This document shows positions 1-10,633 of a stretch of DNA of 64,000 nt, in pieces. The notes under the pieces were generated by a model. The model saw only the letters and a list, made by a program, of their open reading frames with translations. It was not told the DNA's origin and did not search any database. This stretch comes from an uncultured Mycoplasmatota bacterium (GTDB taxonomy: Bacteria > Bacillota_I > Bacilli_A > RF39 > UBA660): positions 98,854-162,853 of the forward strand of contig CAMZCT010000001.1 of NCBI GenBank assembly GCA_947305065.1. Reading direction: 5' to 3'. Position 1 is the first letter of the stretch. Each line of letters begins with the position of its first letter. The position numbers and the translations under genes were made by a program.

Positions 1-149
1 AAGTCCTTACTATACTCTTTAATAAGACTAGCATAAGCTCTAACATCAAACATTTGAATAACACCTAATACTAATCCTTTTAGAGCTGTTATTATCCCCC
101 CTAGTAATTGGTCTAAGAATTCATATAAAAATCTTACATATGTGCTCAT
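1..149 (-). CDS. partial hypothetical CDS (N-terminus MSTYVRFLYEFLDQLLGGIITALKGLVLG..., runs off the left edge)
   Basis: Open frame on minus strand from ATG at 149; ATGA overlap with the stop of the 146..1162 gene. Confidence 0.5.
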   Translation of the reverse strand, partial: MSTYVRFLYEFLDQLLGGIITALKGLVLGVIQMFDVRAYASLIKEYSKD

Positions 150-1162
150 TCATCCACCTCATCTACTATTATTATTCTTTTACCTAGTTTACCATTTTTT
201 AACATATCTTTGTAGTAGTATTTATCTTTTAACATAAAAATATTATTAAATATTTCTAGGTACTCAAGATCGTCGGAACAATAGTTAAATGTTTTATCTA
301 GGGAGACAGTAAATATAAACCCTCTATGCATTAATTCTATTATTTCATTTTTATATTTCTTGAATGCATCAAACGTAACAACTAAGTTAATATGTTCTAA
401 TACAAATTCATTATCTATAATACTTAACAATCTATTCTTTTTAGTTGATTTACCAAATATTGATGTTGGTAAAGGTATGTAATAAATATTACTAAAGTTA
501 TTATTCAAAAGATTGTTAACTATTTCTACTGTAACTAAAGTATAACTAATAGTTACTATATCTTCATTTATACTATCTTTTTTACGAGCTTTTTCGATAG
601 CCACTTCACTATATAGTTCAGGGAACCTAATATTATCTTTAGTACTAATTCTAAGAAGATTAGAACTCTTATTAAGTTTAGTTTTTACTAGTGAGAATGT
701 TTCACTAGAGAAACTATCTAAGAATTCTTTTCTTTTTCTGATATCTTCTCTTACCATCTTAAGTAATGTATTTGGAAAACCAGTATCTTCTAGTTTAAAA
801 GTATCTTCTCTTATGATATATATATTTTCAATTACTTTACTATGAGATTCTAGAAAGTAAGAAGAATCTAGACTGTAAACATATTTAAATATTCTTTCTA
901 TTGTCTTTAATATGTCTCTTTTATTTTCAGGTAGTGATGCTTCTAAAGAAGTTGTTGTATCACTTATACCTTTAGTTATTTTTTTATTAAGAGTATCTTT
1001 AATAGTATCATCATCTAAATAATTAGAATATCTTACATCAATATATTTATCGATATATCTATTAACAATACCTTTATCATAGTGTTTATCTAATATATAT
1101 TTCATATAATTATTTAAACACTTTTTAGTATAGGTAGTATACTCATTCATTATATTTATCAT
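146..1162 (-). CDS. hypothetical protein
   Basis: 338 aa ORF, operon-like spacing with neighbours. Confidence 0.6.
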   Translation of the reverse strand: MINIMNEYTTYTKKCLNNYMKYILDKHYDKGIVNRYIDKYIDVRYSNYLDDDTIKDTLNKKITKGISDTTTSLEASLPENKRDILKTIERIFKYVYSLDSSYFLESHSKVIENIYIIREDTFKLEDTGFPNTLLKMVREDIRKRKEFLDSFSSETFSLVKTKLNKSSNLLRISTKDNIRFPELYSEVAIEKARKKDSINEDIVTISYTLVTVEIVNNLLNNNFSNIYYIPLPTSIFGKSTKKNRLLSIIDNEFVLEHINLVVTFDAFKKYKNEIIELMHRGFIFTVSLDKTFNYCSDDLEYLEIFNNIFMLKDKYYYKDMLKNGKLGKRIIIVDEVDE

Positions 1163-1176
1163 CTTATTATCACCTT

Positions 1177-2130
1177 CTAACTCGCTTCTATATCAACGAT
1201 TGGTTGACTAGTGTTAAACGGATATGAATAATCATTTTCTACGTGCAGTTTGTAAAACTTTATAGCTATTGACGTTTGCGGCTTTATAACAAATGTAAAG
1301 CTATTAACATAATCAAATCCACCTATTGGTTCAATTGTTTCTGCTATTTTATTTTGATAGTAATAATTAGTCATATCAAGACGCAAATCATCAGGATCAA
1401 AAGATAATTTAATAATAGCACTCGCACATTTTGCTTTGTCAGTATCAGATAGTTCATTATACTTAGCTGAAGAAATTCTATCTCCTACACTATACGTGCC
1501 GAAAGCTGTTCTTACTACATAGTAATCATCTGTATTAGATATTACCGCTTCTAAGTAAGGCTGCTTTACAGCATCTTGAATTTTATAGGATAAGCCATAG
1601 TGTCCAACGATAAATTTGAATGTTCCTTTTAACTCTTTTTCGAATGGTTCTGAGGCTTTAGCTGTTACTGTTATAGAAGCACTATCACCATCTTCAAACG
1701 GTACTAAAGGAACAACCGTGGCAGTAAATGTATCCTTGTGTGTATTAGTACGAATTGTTCCACCTGATTTAGATAATTGACATTGTACGCCTGTTGAAGC
1801 TTGGCAACTTACTGTATAATCAATATTTATATCTGTACCTCTTAAAGCATTATCTAAACTATTTAAAGTAATACTTATTTCATAAGGAGCAGCTCCTGGC
1901 CAGTAATTTATTTCAAATAATTTATTGTCTACTGTTAATTTATCACTATTAAAGTAAAATCTTTCAGTTCTAGTTATATAATTCTCAATTATTTGTTTTA
2001 CATAACGTGAGAAGTTTACTAGAAAGAATAAAGATACAACACTTATGATTGCTATACTAAATATTCTAGCTTTTTTATGGGTTTTAATATATTGGAATGT
2101 TCTTCTAAGTTTCTTTTTCATAAGTGTCAC
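1177..2130 (-). CDS. membrane-anchored exported protein of unknown function
   Basis: N-terminal TM segment (ARIFSIAIISVVSLFFLVNF) followed by beta-rich extracellular sequence; in operon. Confidence 0.6.
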   Translation of the reverse strand: MTLMKKKLRRTFQYIKTHKKARIFSIAIISVVSLFFLVNFSRYVKQIIENYITRTERFYFNSDKLTVDNKLFEINYWPGAAPYEISITLNSLDNALRGTDINIDYTVSCQASTGVQCQLSKSGGTIRTNTHKDTFTATVVPLVPFEDGDSASITVTAKASEPFEKELKGTFKFIVGHYGLSYKIQDAVKQPYLEAVISNTDDYYVVRTAFGTYSVGDRISSAKYNELSDTDKAKCASAIIKLSFDPDDLRLDMTNYYYQNKIAETIEPIGGFDYVNSFTFVIKPQTSIAIKFYKLHVENDYSYPFNTSQPIVDIEAS

Positions 2131-2140
2131 CTCTTTTCCA

Positions 2141-2716
2141 TTAAACTGCTTGTTGTGAATCGATATTTATTTGAATACTTTCTATTAAATCTTGGTATTT
2201 ACTATCACTAAAACTTTCTGGGAAATATACAAGTAATGTATATTCATTTGTTTCGACTTGTTGATAACCAAAGTATTCTCTACTTGTCGTTAATGTTCTA
2301 AAGAACGTTCCATCAGCATCAGCTGCAACAATATCAAGATTGACAATACTAGTAGCTGATGGACTTAAGTAATTTTGATTTTTATATAATTTATAATTTA
2401 AGTGCATGTTTGTTGTTGCTATGATTTTTAAATCATAATATAATCTAACTTCTGATAAATTACCGTTTTTATCAGTGTTAGTAACTGTGAACCTATAAAC
2501 ATATGGATCTTCTCTTGGTACCATTTCATCCAAGGAGATTGTGTAGGTATCATCTTCTTCTAATGCATATAGAGCAATTTCTAGTTCTGTATTAGAAACA
2601 GCTGTTGACTCGTATCTAGCATTAGAAGTATTAATCATAATTAGTATAGCTAGTAAATCTATAAGAAGAAATACTATGATGAAAACATACATTCTATTCC
2701 TCTTTCTTCTTCTCAA
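2141..2716 (-). CDS. SipW/TasA-like exported protein
   Basis: N-terminal TM then NARYESTAVSNTELEIALYAL; adjacent to signal peptidases. Confidence 0.5.
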   Translation of the reverse strand: MRRRKRNRMYVFIIVFLLIDLLAILIMINTSNARYESTAVSNTELEIALYALEEDDTYTISLDEMVPREDPYVYRFTVTNTDKNGNLSEVRLYYDLKIIATTNMHLNYKLYKNQNYLSPSATSIVNLDIVAADADGTFFRTLTTSREYFGYQQVETNEYTLLVYFPESFSDSKYQDLIESIQINIDSQQAV

Positions 2717-3236
2717 TCTTACTCACTTCCTTATCCTCACCTAAAGCCATATCCATAAATATTATAGATATAAATAAGGTTATAAAAACTTGAGGAGTCT
2801 TGATTACTTTTAAATAAATACCATATTCTTTGCCGATATGTACTACTTTTCCTATTACTTCTTTTCTATTAATAGGGGCATCATTAACATTGTTATTATC
2901 ACCCCTAGTAGTAATAGTATCTTTATCAATTTCAACTATTCTATGGGTAATAATAGTTTTATTGGTTTTAAAAGTAATTATGTCTCCTTTTTTTATATTT
3001 TTATTATTTAATTTAACAAATACATAATCTTCTTTATATATAGTTGGTTCCATACTACCACTAGTAATATTAAAGGTAGTATAACCAAAGTAATTAGTAT
3101 AATCTTTCTTTAATACTTTAACATTGTAAAGATTATAAATAGCTATTAACAATAGTAAACCTATTAAAACTAATAGAATGTTTAATACTATTTGAAATAT
3201 TTTTCTACATATTTTTAACAGTTTACTATCTTTCAT
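2694..3236 (-). CDS. signal peptidase I, SipW type
   Basis: TSGSMEPTIYKEDYVFV (Ser motif), THRIVEI (His motif), RGDNN box; two TM segments. Confidence 0.9.
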   Translation of the reverse strand: MKDSKLLKICRKIFQIVLNILLVLIGLLLLIAIYNLYNVKVLKKDYTNYFGYTTFNITSGSMEPTIYKEDYVFVKLNNKNIKKGDIITFKTNKTIITHRIVEIDKDTITTRGDNNNVNDAPINRKEVIGKVVHIGKEYGIYLKVIKTPQVFITLFISIIFMDMALGEDKEVSKIEKKKEE

Positions 3237-3240
3237 ATTA

Positions 3241-3825
3241 TTATTCTCCTAAATATTGAATAAAATGCATTGTTACTGGTATTTCGACATCTGGGTTTTC
3301 TTTAGTTCCCATTGCGCTATCTTCAGCATTAGCTTCAGGGGTATTGTAATCTTTCCATTCTAGATATATTCTTAGAATCTGATTAACTCTAGTCCCTAAT
3401 GGTATAATCCCTCTAAATTCTGTAGAACTAATCTTAGTGAAGCTTGAACTACCTTGTACCAAGTCTATATCTTTAACTCTTAAGTTTTGTGATTCAAAAT
3501 CTTCAACGAAAATATCATATTGAATTGATACTTGAGAATCCTTAGATTCTATTTGAACATCATAGTAACCAGAAATACCTGGAGCAAACTTACCAGCTTT
3601 GATGTTTGTATTGGTTTTTGTATAATGTATTTGATCTATACTAAATGTTTCTGTTTGACCAGTAGATATTAAAGAATTATTAACTTTAATTACCCAGTCT
3701 GCTATTGTTGCTTCTGTCTCTCCTGAAATACTACTCTCAAATAATGAATAAGAATAAGAAGCAACAAAGGCAACTAGTAACAGTAAAGATAAGACTATTA
3801 AGGCACTTATTCTTTTTCTATTCAT
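3241..3825 (-). CDS. SipW-dependent-type exported protein
   Basis: N-terminal LSLLLLVAFVASYSYSLFESSISGETEATIADWVIKVN signal and mature N-terminus typical of TasA/camelysin-like proteins. Confidence 0.6.
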   Translation of the reverse strand: MNRKRISALIVLSLLLLVAFVASYSYSLFESSISGETEATIADWVIKVNNSLISTGQTETFSIDQIHYTKTNTNIKAGKFAPGISGYYDVQIESKDSQVSIQYDIFVEDFESQNLRVKDIDLVQGSSSFTKISSTEFRGIIPLGTRVNQILRIYLEWKDYNTPEANAEDSAMGTKENPDVEIPVTMHFIQYLGE

Positions 3826-4405
3826 TGTCGACCTCTTTCTTAAACTCTATTACTTCTACAATAATTACATAGAACTCATATATAACAGCGATCATTGTTG
3901 GTAATACAATTAGTAGTAAGAATCCCCATTTAGATTCTAATAAACGTATTGTTCCACCAAGACCTTTAAATACTTTAGTATCTTTACCAATATAATACTC
4001 TGTATATACATTATGAGTAGTTCCTATTTTATAAGTATAAGTATTATTACCATGAGGTGTAACAGTAGTTACTTCAGCGAAGTTAACAGTATAGTTTTGA
4101 CCTGGGTTATAAAAGAATATTGAATCTCCTTCTTTTACTTCACTACCATCACCTTTTGTAACTATTACTAAATCATTCTTTTTATATCTTTCATCTAGAT
4201 CTTCTGTTAATAATAATAACGATTTGTTACCAAATACTGTTATTCTGTAATCGTTATAATTTAGCAAACAAACTGCTAAAAATATTTCTATCATTAAGTA
4301 CAATACTATAAAGATTACTAATAGTATTTTCCCCATTCCTTTAAATACATTTGACATATAAACCACTCTTTCTATTTCTATATCATGGCAACTATTTTTT
4401 CCCAT
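3818..4405 (-). CDS. S26 signal-peptidase-fold protein lacking recognisable catalytic residues (probable pseudoenzyme)
   Basis: TM-beta domain-TM architecture with KKNDLVIV...KEGDSIFFY like SipW, but no SGSM or THR motif. Confidence 0.5.
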   Translation of the reverse strand: MGKNSCHDIEIERVVYMSNVFKGMGKILLVIFIVLYLMIEIFLAVCLLNYNDYRITVFGNKSLLLLTEDLDERYKKNDLVIVTKGDGSEVKEGDSIFFYNPGQNYTVNFAEVTTVTPHGNNTYTYKIGTTHNVYTEYYIGKDTKVFKGLGGTIRLLESKWGFLLLIVLPTMIAVIYEFYVIIVEVIEFKKEVDNE

Positions 4406-4514
4406 GATAAAAACTCCTTATTCTATACGTATAATTATACAATAATAAATGCTAGATTTCAATTTAAATAATTTATAATTATTTAAGAAGAAATAGTTCT
4501 TTTTCCATATAAAA

Positions 4515-4534
4515 AACCGTTTAATTAAACGGTT
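4515..4534 (-). terminator. rho-independent terminator
   Basis: AACCGTTTAATTAAACGGTT palindrome followed by a T-run on the minus strand. Confidence 0.7.
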
Positions 4535-4538
4535 AGTA

Positions 4539-5255
4539 TTATTCTTTATTTGCTGGTAGTCCAGGAAAGGGAATTATTTTACATAAAGATGTTCCTCGAG
4601 ATTCTTTACTTTCTTCCCTTTTATTCATAGTTTCATCATATGTTTCTGTTACTAATTTATAAAGAAACGAATACATATTAAGGCTTAATGTGCTATAATT
4701 TTTTTCATCATTTTCATCTGGAGTAAGAGGTGTGCCTGGTCTAAGATGTATTTCAAATGAATTAGAAACAAGATTTTCATCTTTAACTTCATTATTGATG
4801 CACATATCAGCTCTAGCCTTACTTGGTATTGTGCAGATTAATATTATGGCATCTTTTTCTCCAATCTTATCTAGAACATTAGCAACCAATTTAAGATGCT
4901 CCATTTTAGTTTTGAATTCTTCTTGAAAAGGAATTAATTCCTCTTCCTCATCTTTTTCTGAAAGCGAATCTGTTTTAGCAGCTCTAAGAATAATATCTTT
5001 GAGATAAGCAAAAGCCTCTTCATAAGCTAAACGTTTAAGTACTTGAAGACCTCGTTCTTTTTTCTCTTGGTAAGTAGAATAGTAAGGCATATCAGCTATA
5101 GCTACATTACCCACTTCGTTTATATATATACGTCTTTCTATAGGATTTTTGCCATATTCTTCATTTGTGTAATAATCTATTACACGTTCTTTTACTCTTT
5201 TAAATAATTCTTCTCTTAGAAGCAGTGGTGTTTTGCCATATTTATCAATACTCAT
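4539..5255 (-). CDS. hypothetical protein
   Basis: 238 aa ORF. Confidence 0.6.
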   Translation of the reverse strand: MSIDKYGKTPLLLREELFKRVKERVIDYYTNEEYGKNPIERRIYINEVGNVAIADMPYYSTYQEKKERGLQVLKRLAYEEAFAYLKDIILRAAKTDSLSEKDEEEELIPFQEEFKTKMEHLKLVANVLDKIGEKDAIILICTIPSKARADMCINNEVKDENLVSNSFEIHLRPGTPLTPDENDEKNYSTLSLNMYSFLYKLVTETYDETMNKREESKESRGTSLCKIIPFPGLPANKE

Positions 5256-5326
5256 ATGATATTTCTCCTTGCAGTAATTATTATATTATCTTGTATTGTT
5301 TTGTCAATTACCAAAACGTTTTATTA

Positions 5327-6667
5327 TTAAAAGCCTTTATTTTTTAGTTCACTTACTAAATCAACATAAAACTCTCTAACATCATATCCTTCAATATTCT
5401 CTCTATTTAAATCTATTACATCTCCATGGGATATACCTCTATTAGTTTTAGCTTCTAGTAATGTAAAATTATCATATATAGGAAATGATTCTATACCTAC
5501 TAAACCGTCATTTTTACCATCAAATAATTGGACAAATTTATTAGTAAGATTTAGAGGAAATCTACCTCCTGTAGCGCGTTTTAATACTGATCCATAAGCA
5601 TGATAATAAACTTTATCTGACTTAGTCATTTTTTTATTTAATTTTTCTACTTCTGTAGATGTTAAATCGGTAACTCCAGCAATAAAATCCGGTTCTTTAT
5701 CACCTAGTTTTTTTAAAGCAAAATTGTAACTTTTAGCTACTGTTTCTTTGAAACCTTCTGGAGCTTTATTAAGTAAATAATCAGCGAAAACACAACCATG
5801 ATTTGGTGTATTAATCATAGTTAAAGAAGCAACATATTTATCCATTCCTAAATTAGATATAGCATATCTAGTATCTAATCCACCTTTTGAATGAGCAATA
5901 ATATTTACTTTTTCACAATTTGTCTCTTTTATTATTTCTTTTATTCTATTAGCTAATTCTTCAGCAGAATCTTTAACAGCTAAAGAAGAAGAATGATTAC
6001 CATAATAGATAGTTGCTCCATTTTGTATTAATTCATCAGGAATTCTCCCCCAGTAGTTTAAATGTTCAAAATCTCTAAAGAAGATACCATGAACTAATAA
6101 TAAAGGATATTTAGTTTTACATACTTGTTTATCTTTTCTATCCATATTTAGTTTTATCTTATTATTTTCAAATTCCACTTCATCTTTACATATTTTTATT
6201 ATTTTAACTAACATATATAAATGTATAATTGGTACTAGTCCTACTAACAAACCTATAAATCGATATCTAATGCCAAGTTGTTTAGAAAATAAGTATACTC
6301 TTATAATACCATTCCAGAAGATAATATTTAGAACTAGTATTATTATTAATAGATTTATTAATAATATTTTTATATCAATATTATATTTAATAATACTTAT
6401 AATATATATACAAGTACTTAGTAATAGATTAATAAAAAATACTATTAATAATCTATAACCATTTCTTATTCTATAGAGATTCTTATCATATAATTTCTTA
6501 GTAAATAGTGATGGTAATATATTTATTAAAACAAATAATAATATTAAGAATATCATTAGTATAATAGGTATATTAGTATTATATCCTTTATTAAATAAAT
6601 AAGTATTAGATATAAAGAATACTAGTATTGTATTTATAACAATAGTTAAATAAGTCATATAAATCAT
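5327..6667 (-). CDS. membrane protein with C-terminal alpha/beta-hydrolase (lipase-like) domain
   Basis: LLLVHGIF, AHSKGGLDTRYA nucleophile elbow, GISHGDVIDL; four N-terminal TM helices. Confidence 0.8.
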   Translation of the reverse strand: MIYMTYLTIVINTILVFFISNTYLFNKGYNTNIPIILMIFLILLFVLINILPSLFTKKLYDKNLYRIRNGYRLLIVFFINLLLSTCIYIISIIKYNIDIKILLINLLIIILVLNIIFWNGIIRVYLFSKQLGIRYRFIGLLVGLVPIIHLYMLVKIIKICKDEVEFENNKIKLNMDRKDKQVCKTKYPLLLVHGIFFRDFEHLNYWGRIPDELIQNGATIYYGNHSSSLAVKDSAEELANRIKEIIKETNCEKVNIIAHSKGGLDTRYAISNLGMDKYVASLTMINTPNHGCVFADYLLNKAPEGFKETVAKSYNFALKKLGDKEPDFIAGVTDLTSTEVEKLNKKMTKSDKVYYHAYGSVLKRATGGRFPLNLTNKFVQLFDGKNDGLVGIESFPIYDNFTLLEAKTNRGISHGDVIDLNRENIEGYDVREFYVDLVSELKNKGF

Positions 6668-6675
6668 TCCTTTTA

Positions 6676-7791
6676 TTACATTTTTATTGTAGATTCATCT
6701 GGGGCATATTCATTCATTTTTTTAGTTAAAATTTCTACATACATTTCATTAGCCCTTTTTTCACTAAAATAAGTATATTTATGATTTCCTACTGCAATAT
6801 CTGTACCTATTTTATTAGCAAATTCACTAACAAAACTATTTAATTCCTCTTCATCTTTTAGTTCGCCGTGAACAAACATTTTTAGAGCTTTTACTACATT
6901 AAGTTTGAATAAGAATTCGTTTATTGTTACTAAACTTTGAGTAATTAAAGCATCTTTAGAAGGTGGTTTATCTTTTTCAAATAAGTGTTTCTCAATAAAA
7001 TCTGAGGCATTTAGAAATTCTAATATTTCATCTTCAGGCACATATTTTTTCAGTTCATTTATTAAGCCGGGCAGATCAGCTCGCAAATATAAACCAGTCA
7101 TTTTTTCTGCTCCCACAATTTCTTCTAATAAACCAGCTACTTTAACCAAATAAGGATATCTCCCCTTTACCCCCTCTATATGACCAAAATATCTTTCTGC
7201 TAGTAGTTGTGTATATCCTTCGTTAAGACCTTTGCCTATATAAAAAGAGCCATCAATTGCCATTTGCTCGAATCCGCCAAATATGATTCCGTTTGCGATT
7301 CTTGCACTAGCCATGTGAAATAATTCATGAAAAATTAAACATTCAAAAAAATCTTCATCAATTATTATAAAGTTCCCTATCGTAAAATATATAGCATCTG
7401 TGTCCGAGCTGCTATCTATAATTAATTCTTTATGTTTATGTTCATAAGAATAAATAAACAAATCATTAATATTATTATAAAAATTAACTAAGTACTCGGG
7501 AGGAAATTCTTTTTCCATGATTTTAGCAAATTCAATAACTTGTTTACCATACCATTTTGTACTTAGTTTTTCATAATCAACTTTATTTACTTTTTGAATT
7601 AGTTCTGGTGGTAATACTACTTTACTTATATCTTCCTTATGTTGATTATAAGTATCTCTACTTTCACGATTAAGAATGCTATTCAAGTATAACATAGTAA
7701 CAGGATTTAGCATTCTTGTTAGTTGGTCAAAATCTATTTTTTGAATTTCGGTTCTTATATTTGGTTTATTTAAATTATCATTTCCGTCCAT
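6676..7791 (-). CDS. hypothetical zincin-like protein (HExxH)
   Basis: FHELFHMASARI and downstream NEGYTQLLAERYFG. Confidence 0.55.
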   Translation of the reverse strand: MDGNDNLNKPNIRTEIQKIDFDQLTRMLNPVTMLYLNSILNRESRDTYNQHKEDISKVVLPPELIQKVNKVDYEKLSTKWYGKQVIEFAKIMEKEFPPEYLVNFYNNINDLFIYSYEHKHKELIIDSSSDTDAIYFTIGNFIIIDEDFFECLIFHELFHMASARIANGIIFGGFEQMAIDGSFYIGKGLNEGYTQLLAERYFGHIEGVKGRYPYLVKVAGLLEEIVGAEKMTGLYLRADLPGLINELKKYVPEDEILEFLNASDFIEKHLFEKDKPPSKDALITQSLVTINEFLFKLNVVKALKMFVHGELKDEEELNSFVSEFANKIGTDIAVGNHKYTYFSEKRANEMYVEILTKKMNEYAPDESTIKM

Positions 7792-7918
7792 TCTTATCGC
7801 TTCCTACACGATTTATGCTTTTTATTTTTTTCTTTCCATATAGATATAATAGCATATAAGTAATAACTCTAGACATAAAAAAATGTTAATACTTAAGATT
7901 AAGTATCAACACTTTATA

Positions 7919-10033
7919 TTATTTTTCTTTAATAACTAATTTATCATCATTAACATCAACTAATAGATGAGATTCATCTTTTATCTTATCATTTATTAAT
8001 TCCATAGCTAGTAGTGTTTCAAGATTATCTGAGACAAATCTCTTGATAGGACGCGCACCAAATGCTTCATCATAAGAATTATTTATAATATAATCTTTAG
8101 CTTCTTTAGTTAATTCAATAGTAATATTACGATCTTTTAGACGATATTCTATTTCTTTAATAATCTTATCTAATATTTGGTATACTACATCTTTATTAAG
8201 TGAATTAAAGTAAATTATTTCATCTATTCTATTTAAGAATTCTGGTTTAAATGTAGAATGTAATTCTTTATTAATTAGATCTTCTTTATTAGGTAGATTT
8301 TCTAATATATATTCACTACCGATATTACTAGTCATTATAATAATTGTATTTTTAAAATCTACTGTACGTCCTTGGGAATCGGTAATACGTCCGTCATCTA
8401 AGATCTGTAATAAGATGTTAAAGACATCACGATGAGCTTTTTCTATTTCATCAAATAAAACAATTGAATAAGGATTACGACGAACAGCTTCTGTTAGTTG
8501 TCCACCTTCTTCATATCCTACATAACCAGGTGCAGCCCCAATTAAACGTGAGACATTAAAACTTTCCATATATTCTGACATATCTATTCTTATCATATGT
8601 CTTTCATCATCAAATAGTTCATAAGCTAGAGTTTTAGCCACTTCTGTTTTACCTACTCCAGTAGGACCTAGAAATAAGAATGAACCAATTGGTCTGTTAG
8701 GATCTTTTATACCAGCTCTACTTCTAATGATAGCATTAGTTACTTTCTTTAAAGCATTATCTTGACCAATTACTCTTTTCTTCATATTTTCTTCTAGTTT
8801 AAGAAGTTTATCTTTTTCTCCTTCAACTAATTTAGAAACTGGAACATTAGTCCATTTAGAAATAACAGCGGCTATATCTTCTTCTTTAACAGTATCACTT
8901 AATAACGTATTCTTAGTGCTCTTTTGTAATTCTTCCAGTTCTTGTTCTAATTTTGGTATTTCTCCATGACTAAGACGAGCAGCTGTTTCTAAATCATAAT
9001 TATTTTCAGCTTCTTTTAAGTGACGACGAGCCATTTCTAAAGATTTCTTCTTTTCTAATATTAATTCATTAGCTTCTTTTTCTCTAGCAAAGTCTTCTTT
9101 TAATTTAGTTTCTTGTAATTTTAATTCATACAATTCATTATCTAATTCTTGTAATCTTTTCTTAGACGCTTCATCTTTTTCTTTCTTTAATGATTGTCTT
9201 TCTATTTCTAGTAACATTATCTTTCTAGTTAATCTATCTAATGGTACAGGAACAGAATCCATTTCTACTTTAATAGTAGCGCAAGCTTCATCAACTAAGT
9301 CGATAGCTTTATCTGGTAAAAATCGATCTGTTATATAACGGTCTGATAAAGTAGCAGCTGCTATTAAGGCTCTATCTTTGATAGTTACGCCATGATGGAC
9401 TTCAAAAGCATTTTTAAGTCCTCTTAAAATAGCTATGGTATCTTCTACTGAAGGAGCTTGGACAATTATCTTTTGAAAACGTCTTTCTAGAGCGCCATCT
9501 TTTTCTATGTACTTACGATATTCATTTAAAGTAGTAGCACCAATACATTTTATTTCACCACGAGCAAGCATTGGTTTTAACATATTACCAACATTCATGG
9601 TTCCTTCGGTACCATCACCTACAATCATGTGTATTTCATCAATAAACATGATAATAGAACCATCAGATTCTTTAATCTTATTTAAGACAGCTTTAAGTCT
9701 TTCTTCAAATTCTCCACGATATTTAGCCCCAGCTACTAAAGCTGCTAAGTCTAATTCCCAAATAGTTTTCTTTTTCAAACTTTCTGGAACATCACCACTA
9801 ACTATACGAAGTGCTAAACCTTCAACAATAGCTGTTTTACCAACACCCGGTTCACCAATTAGAACTGGGTTATTCTTAGTCTTACGAGAAAGAATTCTCG
9901 TAATTCCTCTTATTTCTTCGTCACGTCCTATTACCGGATCAATCTTATTATTTTTAGCTAACTCAGTAATATCACGACCATATTTTACTAATACATCCTC
10001 TTCTTCCTGAGGCTGTGGATACCCATAATTCAT
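7919..10033 (-). CDS. clpB: AAA+ disaggregase ClpB (no N-terminal Clp_N domain)
   Basis: Two Walker A motifs ([24 protein letters not shown]), ClpB-type coiled-coil M domain, CIRCE upstream. Confidence 0.93.
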   Translation of the reverse strand: MNYGYPQPQEEEDVLVKYGRDITELAKNNKIDPVIGRDEEIRGITRILSRKTKNNPVLIGEPGVGKTAIVEGLALRIVSGDVPESLKKKTIWELDLAALVAGAKYRGEFEERLKAVLNKIKESDGSIIMFIDEIHMIVGDGTEGTMNVGNMLKPMLARGEIKCIGATTLNEYRKYIEKDGALERRFQKIIVQAPSVEDTIAILRGLKNAFEVHHGVTIKDRALIAAATLSDRYITDRFLPDKAIDLVDEACATIKVEMDSVPVPLDRLTRKIMLLEIERQSLKKEKDEASKKRLQELDNELYELKLQETKLKEDFAREKEANELILEKKKSLEMARRHLKEAENNYDLETAARLSHGEIPKLEQELEELQKSTKNTLLSDTVKEEDIAAVISKWTNVPVSKLVEGEKDKLLKLEENMKKRVIGQDNALKKVTNAIIRSRAGIKDPNRPIGSFLFLGPTGVGKTEVAKTLAYELFDDERHMIRIDMSEYMESFNVSRLIGAAPGYVGYEEGGQLTEAVRRNPYSIVLFDEIEKAHRDVFNILLQILDDGRITDSQGRTVDFKNTIIIMTSNIGSEYILENLPNKEDLINKELHSTFKPEFLNRIDEIIYFNSLNKDVVYQILDKIIKEIEYRLKDRNITIELTKEAKDYIINNSYDEAFGARPIKRFVSDNLETLLAMELINDKIKDESHLLVDVNDDKLVIKEK

Positions 10034-10073
10034 ATGTATCCCTCCTTTTTACTAGGAACATTATAACACAAAA

Positions 10074-10100
10074 TTAGCACTTGTCAATAGAGAGTGCTAA
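10074..10100 (-). promoter_or_regulatory. CIRCE operator (HrcA-binding)
   Basis: TTAGCACTT-N9-GAGTGCTAA upstream of clpB. Confidence 0.9.
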
Positions 10101-10123
10101 TTTTGTAGTGAACAAAAAAAAGA

Positions 10124-10582
10124 CTAATTATTTCTTTTAATTAGTCTTTGAATAAATTCATATAGAATTAGCCCTATAGTAGAACCACCAGTATCAATAA
10201 TTACATCTTTTAATTCCCCTGATCTACCACTAATAAATAATTGATGTACTTCATCAGTCATAGCATAAAATATACAAATAATAAGAGCTATTAAATATAT
10301 TTTATTAACTTTTACATTACTATATTTTAAGGCCATGATAACTAATATACACAATATAGCATATTCTATAGCATGAGCTATTTTACGTATGGTAGGATTT
10401 ACTTCTTCTACTCTTTCTCTTTTCTCAGATTCTGATTTTTTATTCTCTACTATACTAACTATTTCATACGTTACTTTTTTACTTTTAGAAGCAGATTTTG
10501 GTCCATCATTAGCAGAAAATGAAAAAATAACTAGCATCCAAATAACTGTAATTATCCACATTATAATTGTTTTCTTTTTCAT
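10124..10582 (-). CDS. VanZ family protein
   Basis: VIWMLVIFSFSAND..., RKIAHAIEYAIL, DEVHQLFISGRSGELKDVIIDTGGSTIG. Confidence 0.88.
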   Translation of the reverse strand: MKKKTIIMWIITVIWMLVIFSFSANDGPKSASKSKKVTYEIVSIVENKKSESEKRERVEEVNPTIRKIAHAIEYAILCILVIMALKYSNVKVNKIYLIALIICIFYAMTDEVHQLFISGRSGELKDVIIDTGGSTIGLILYEFIQRLIKRNN

Positions 10583-10633
10583 GCTATCGACCTCTTTGTA
10601 ATTATACCATGTTTTTATATTTTTTATGCCACG

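Noticed and set aside
9507-10010. Plus-strand ORFs antisense to clpB, and similar antisense ORFs (e.g. 33075-33347, 36717-37052, 28219-28455, 59273-59671)
   Set aside because: They lie entirely or largely within well-supported minus-strand genes, or are low-complexity shadows of them.
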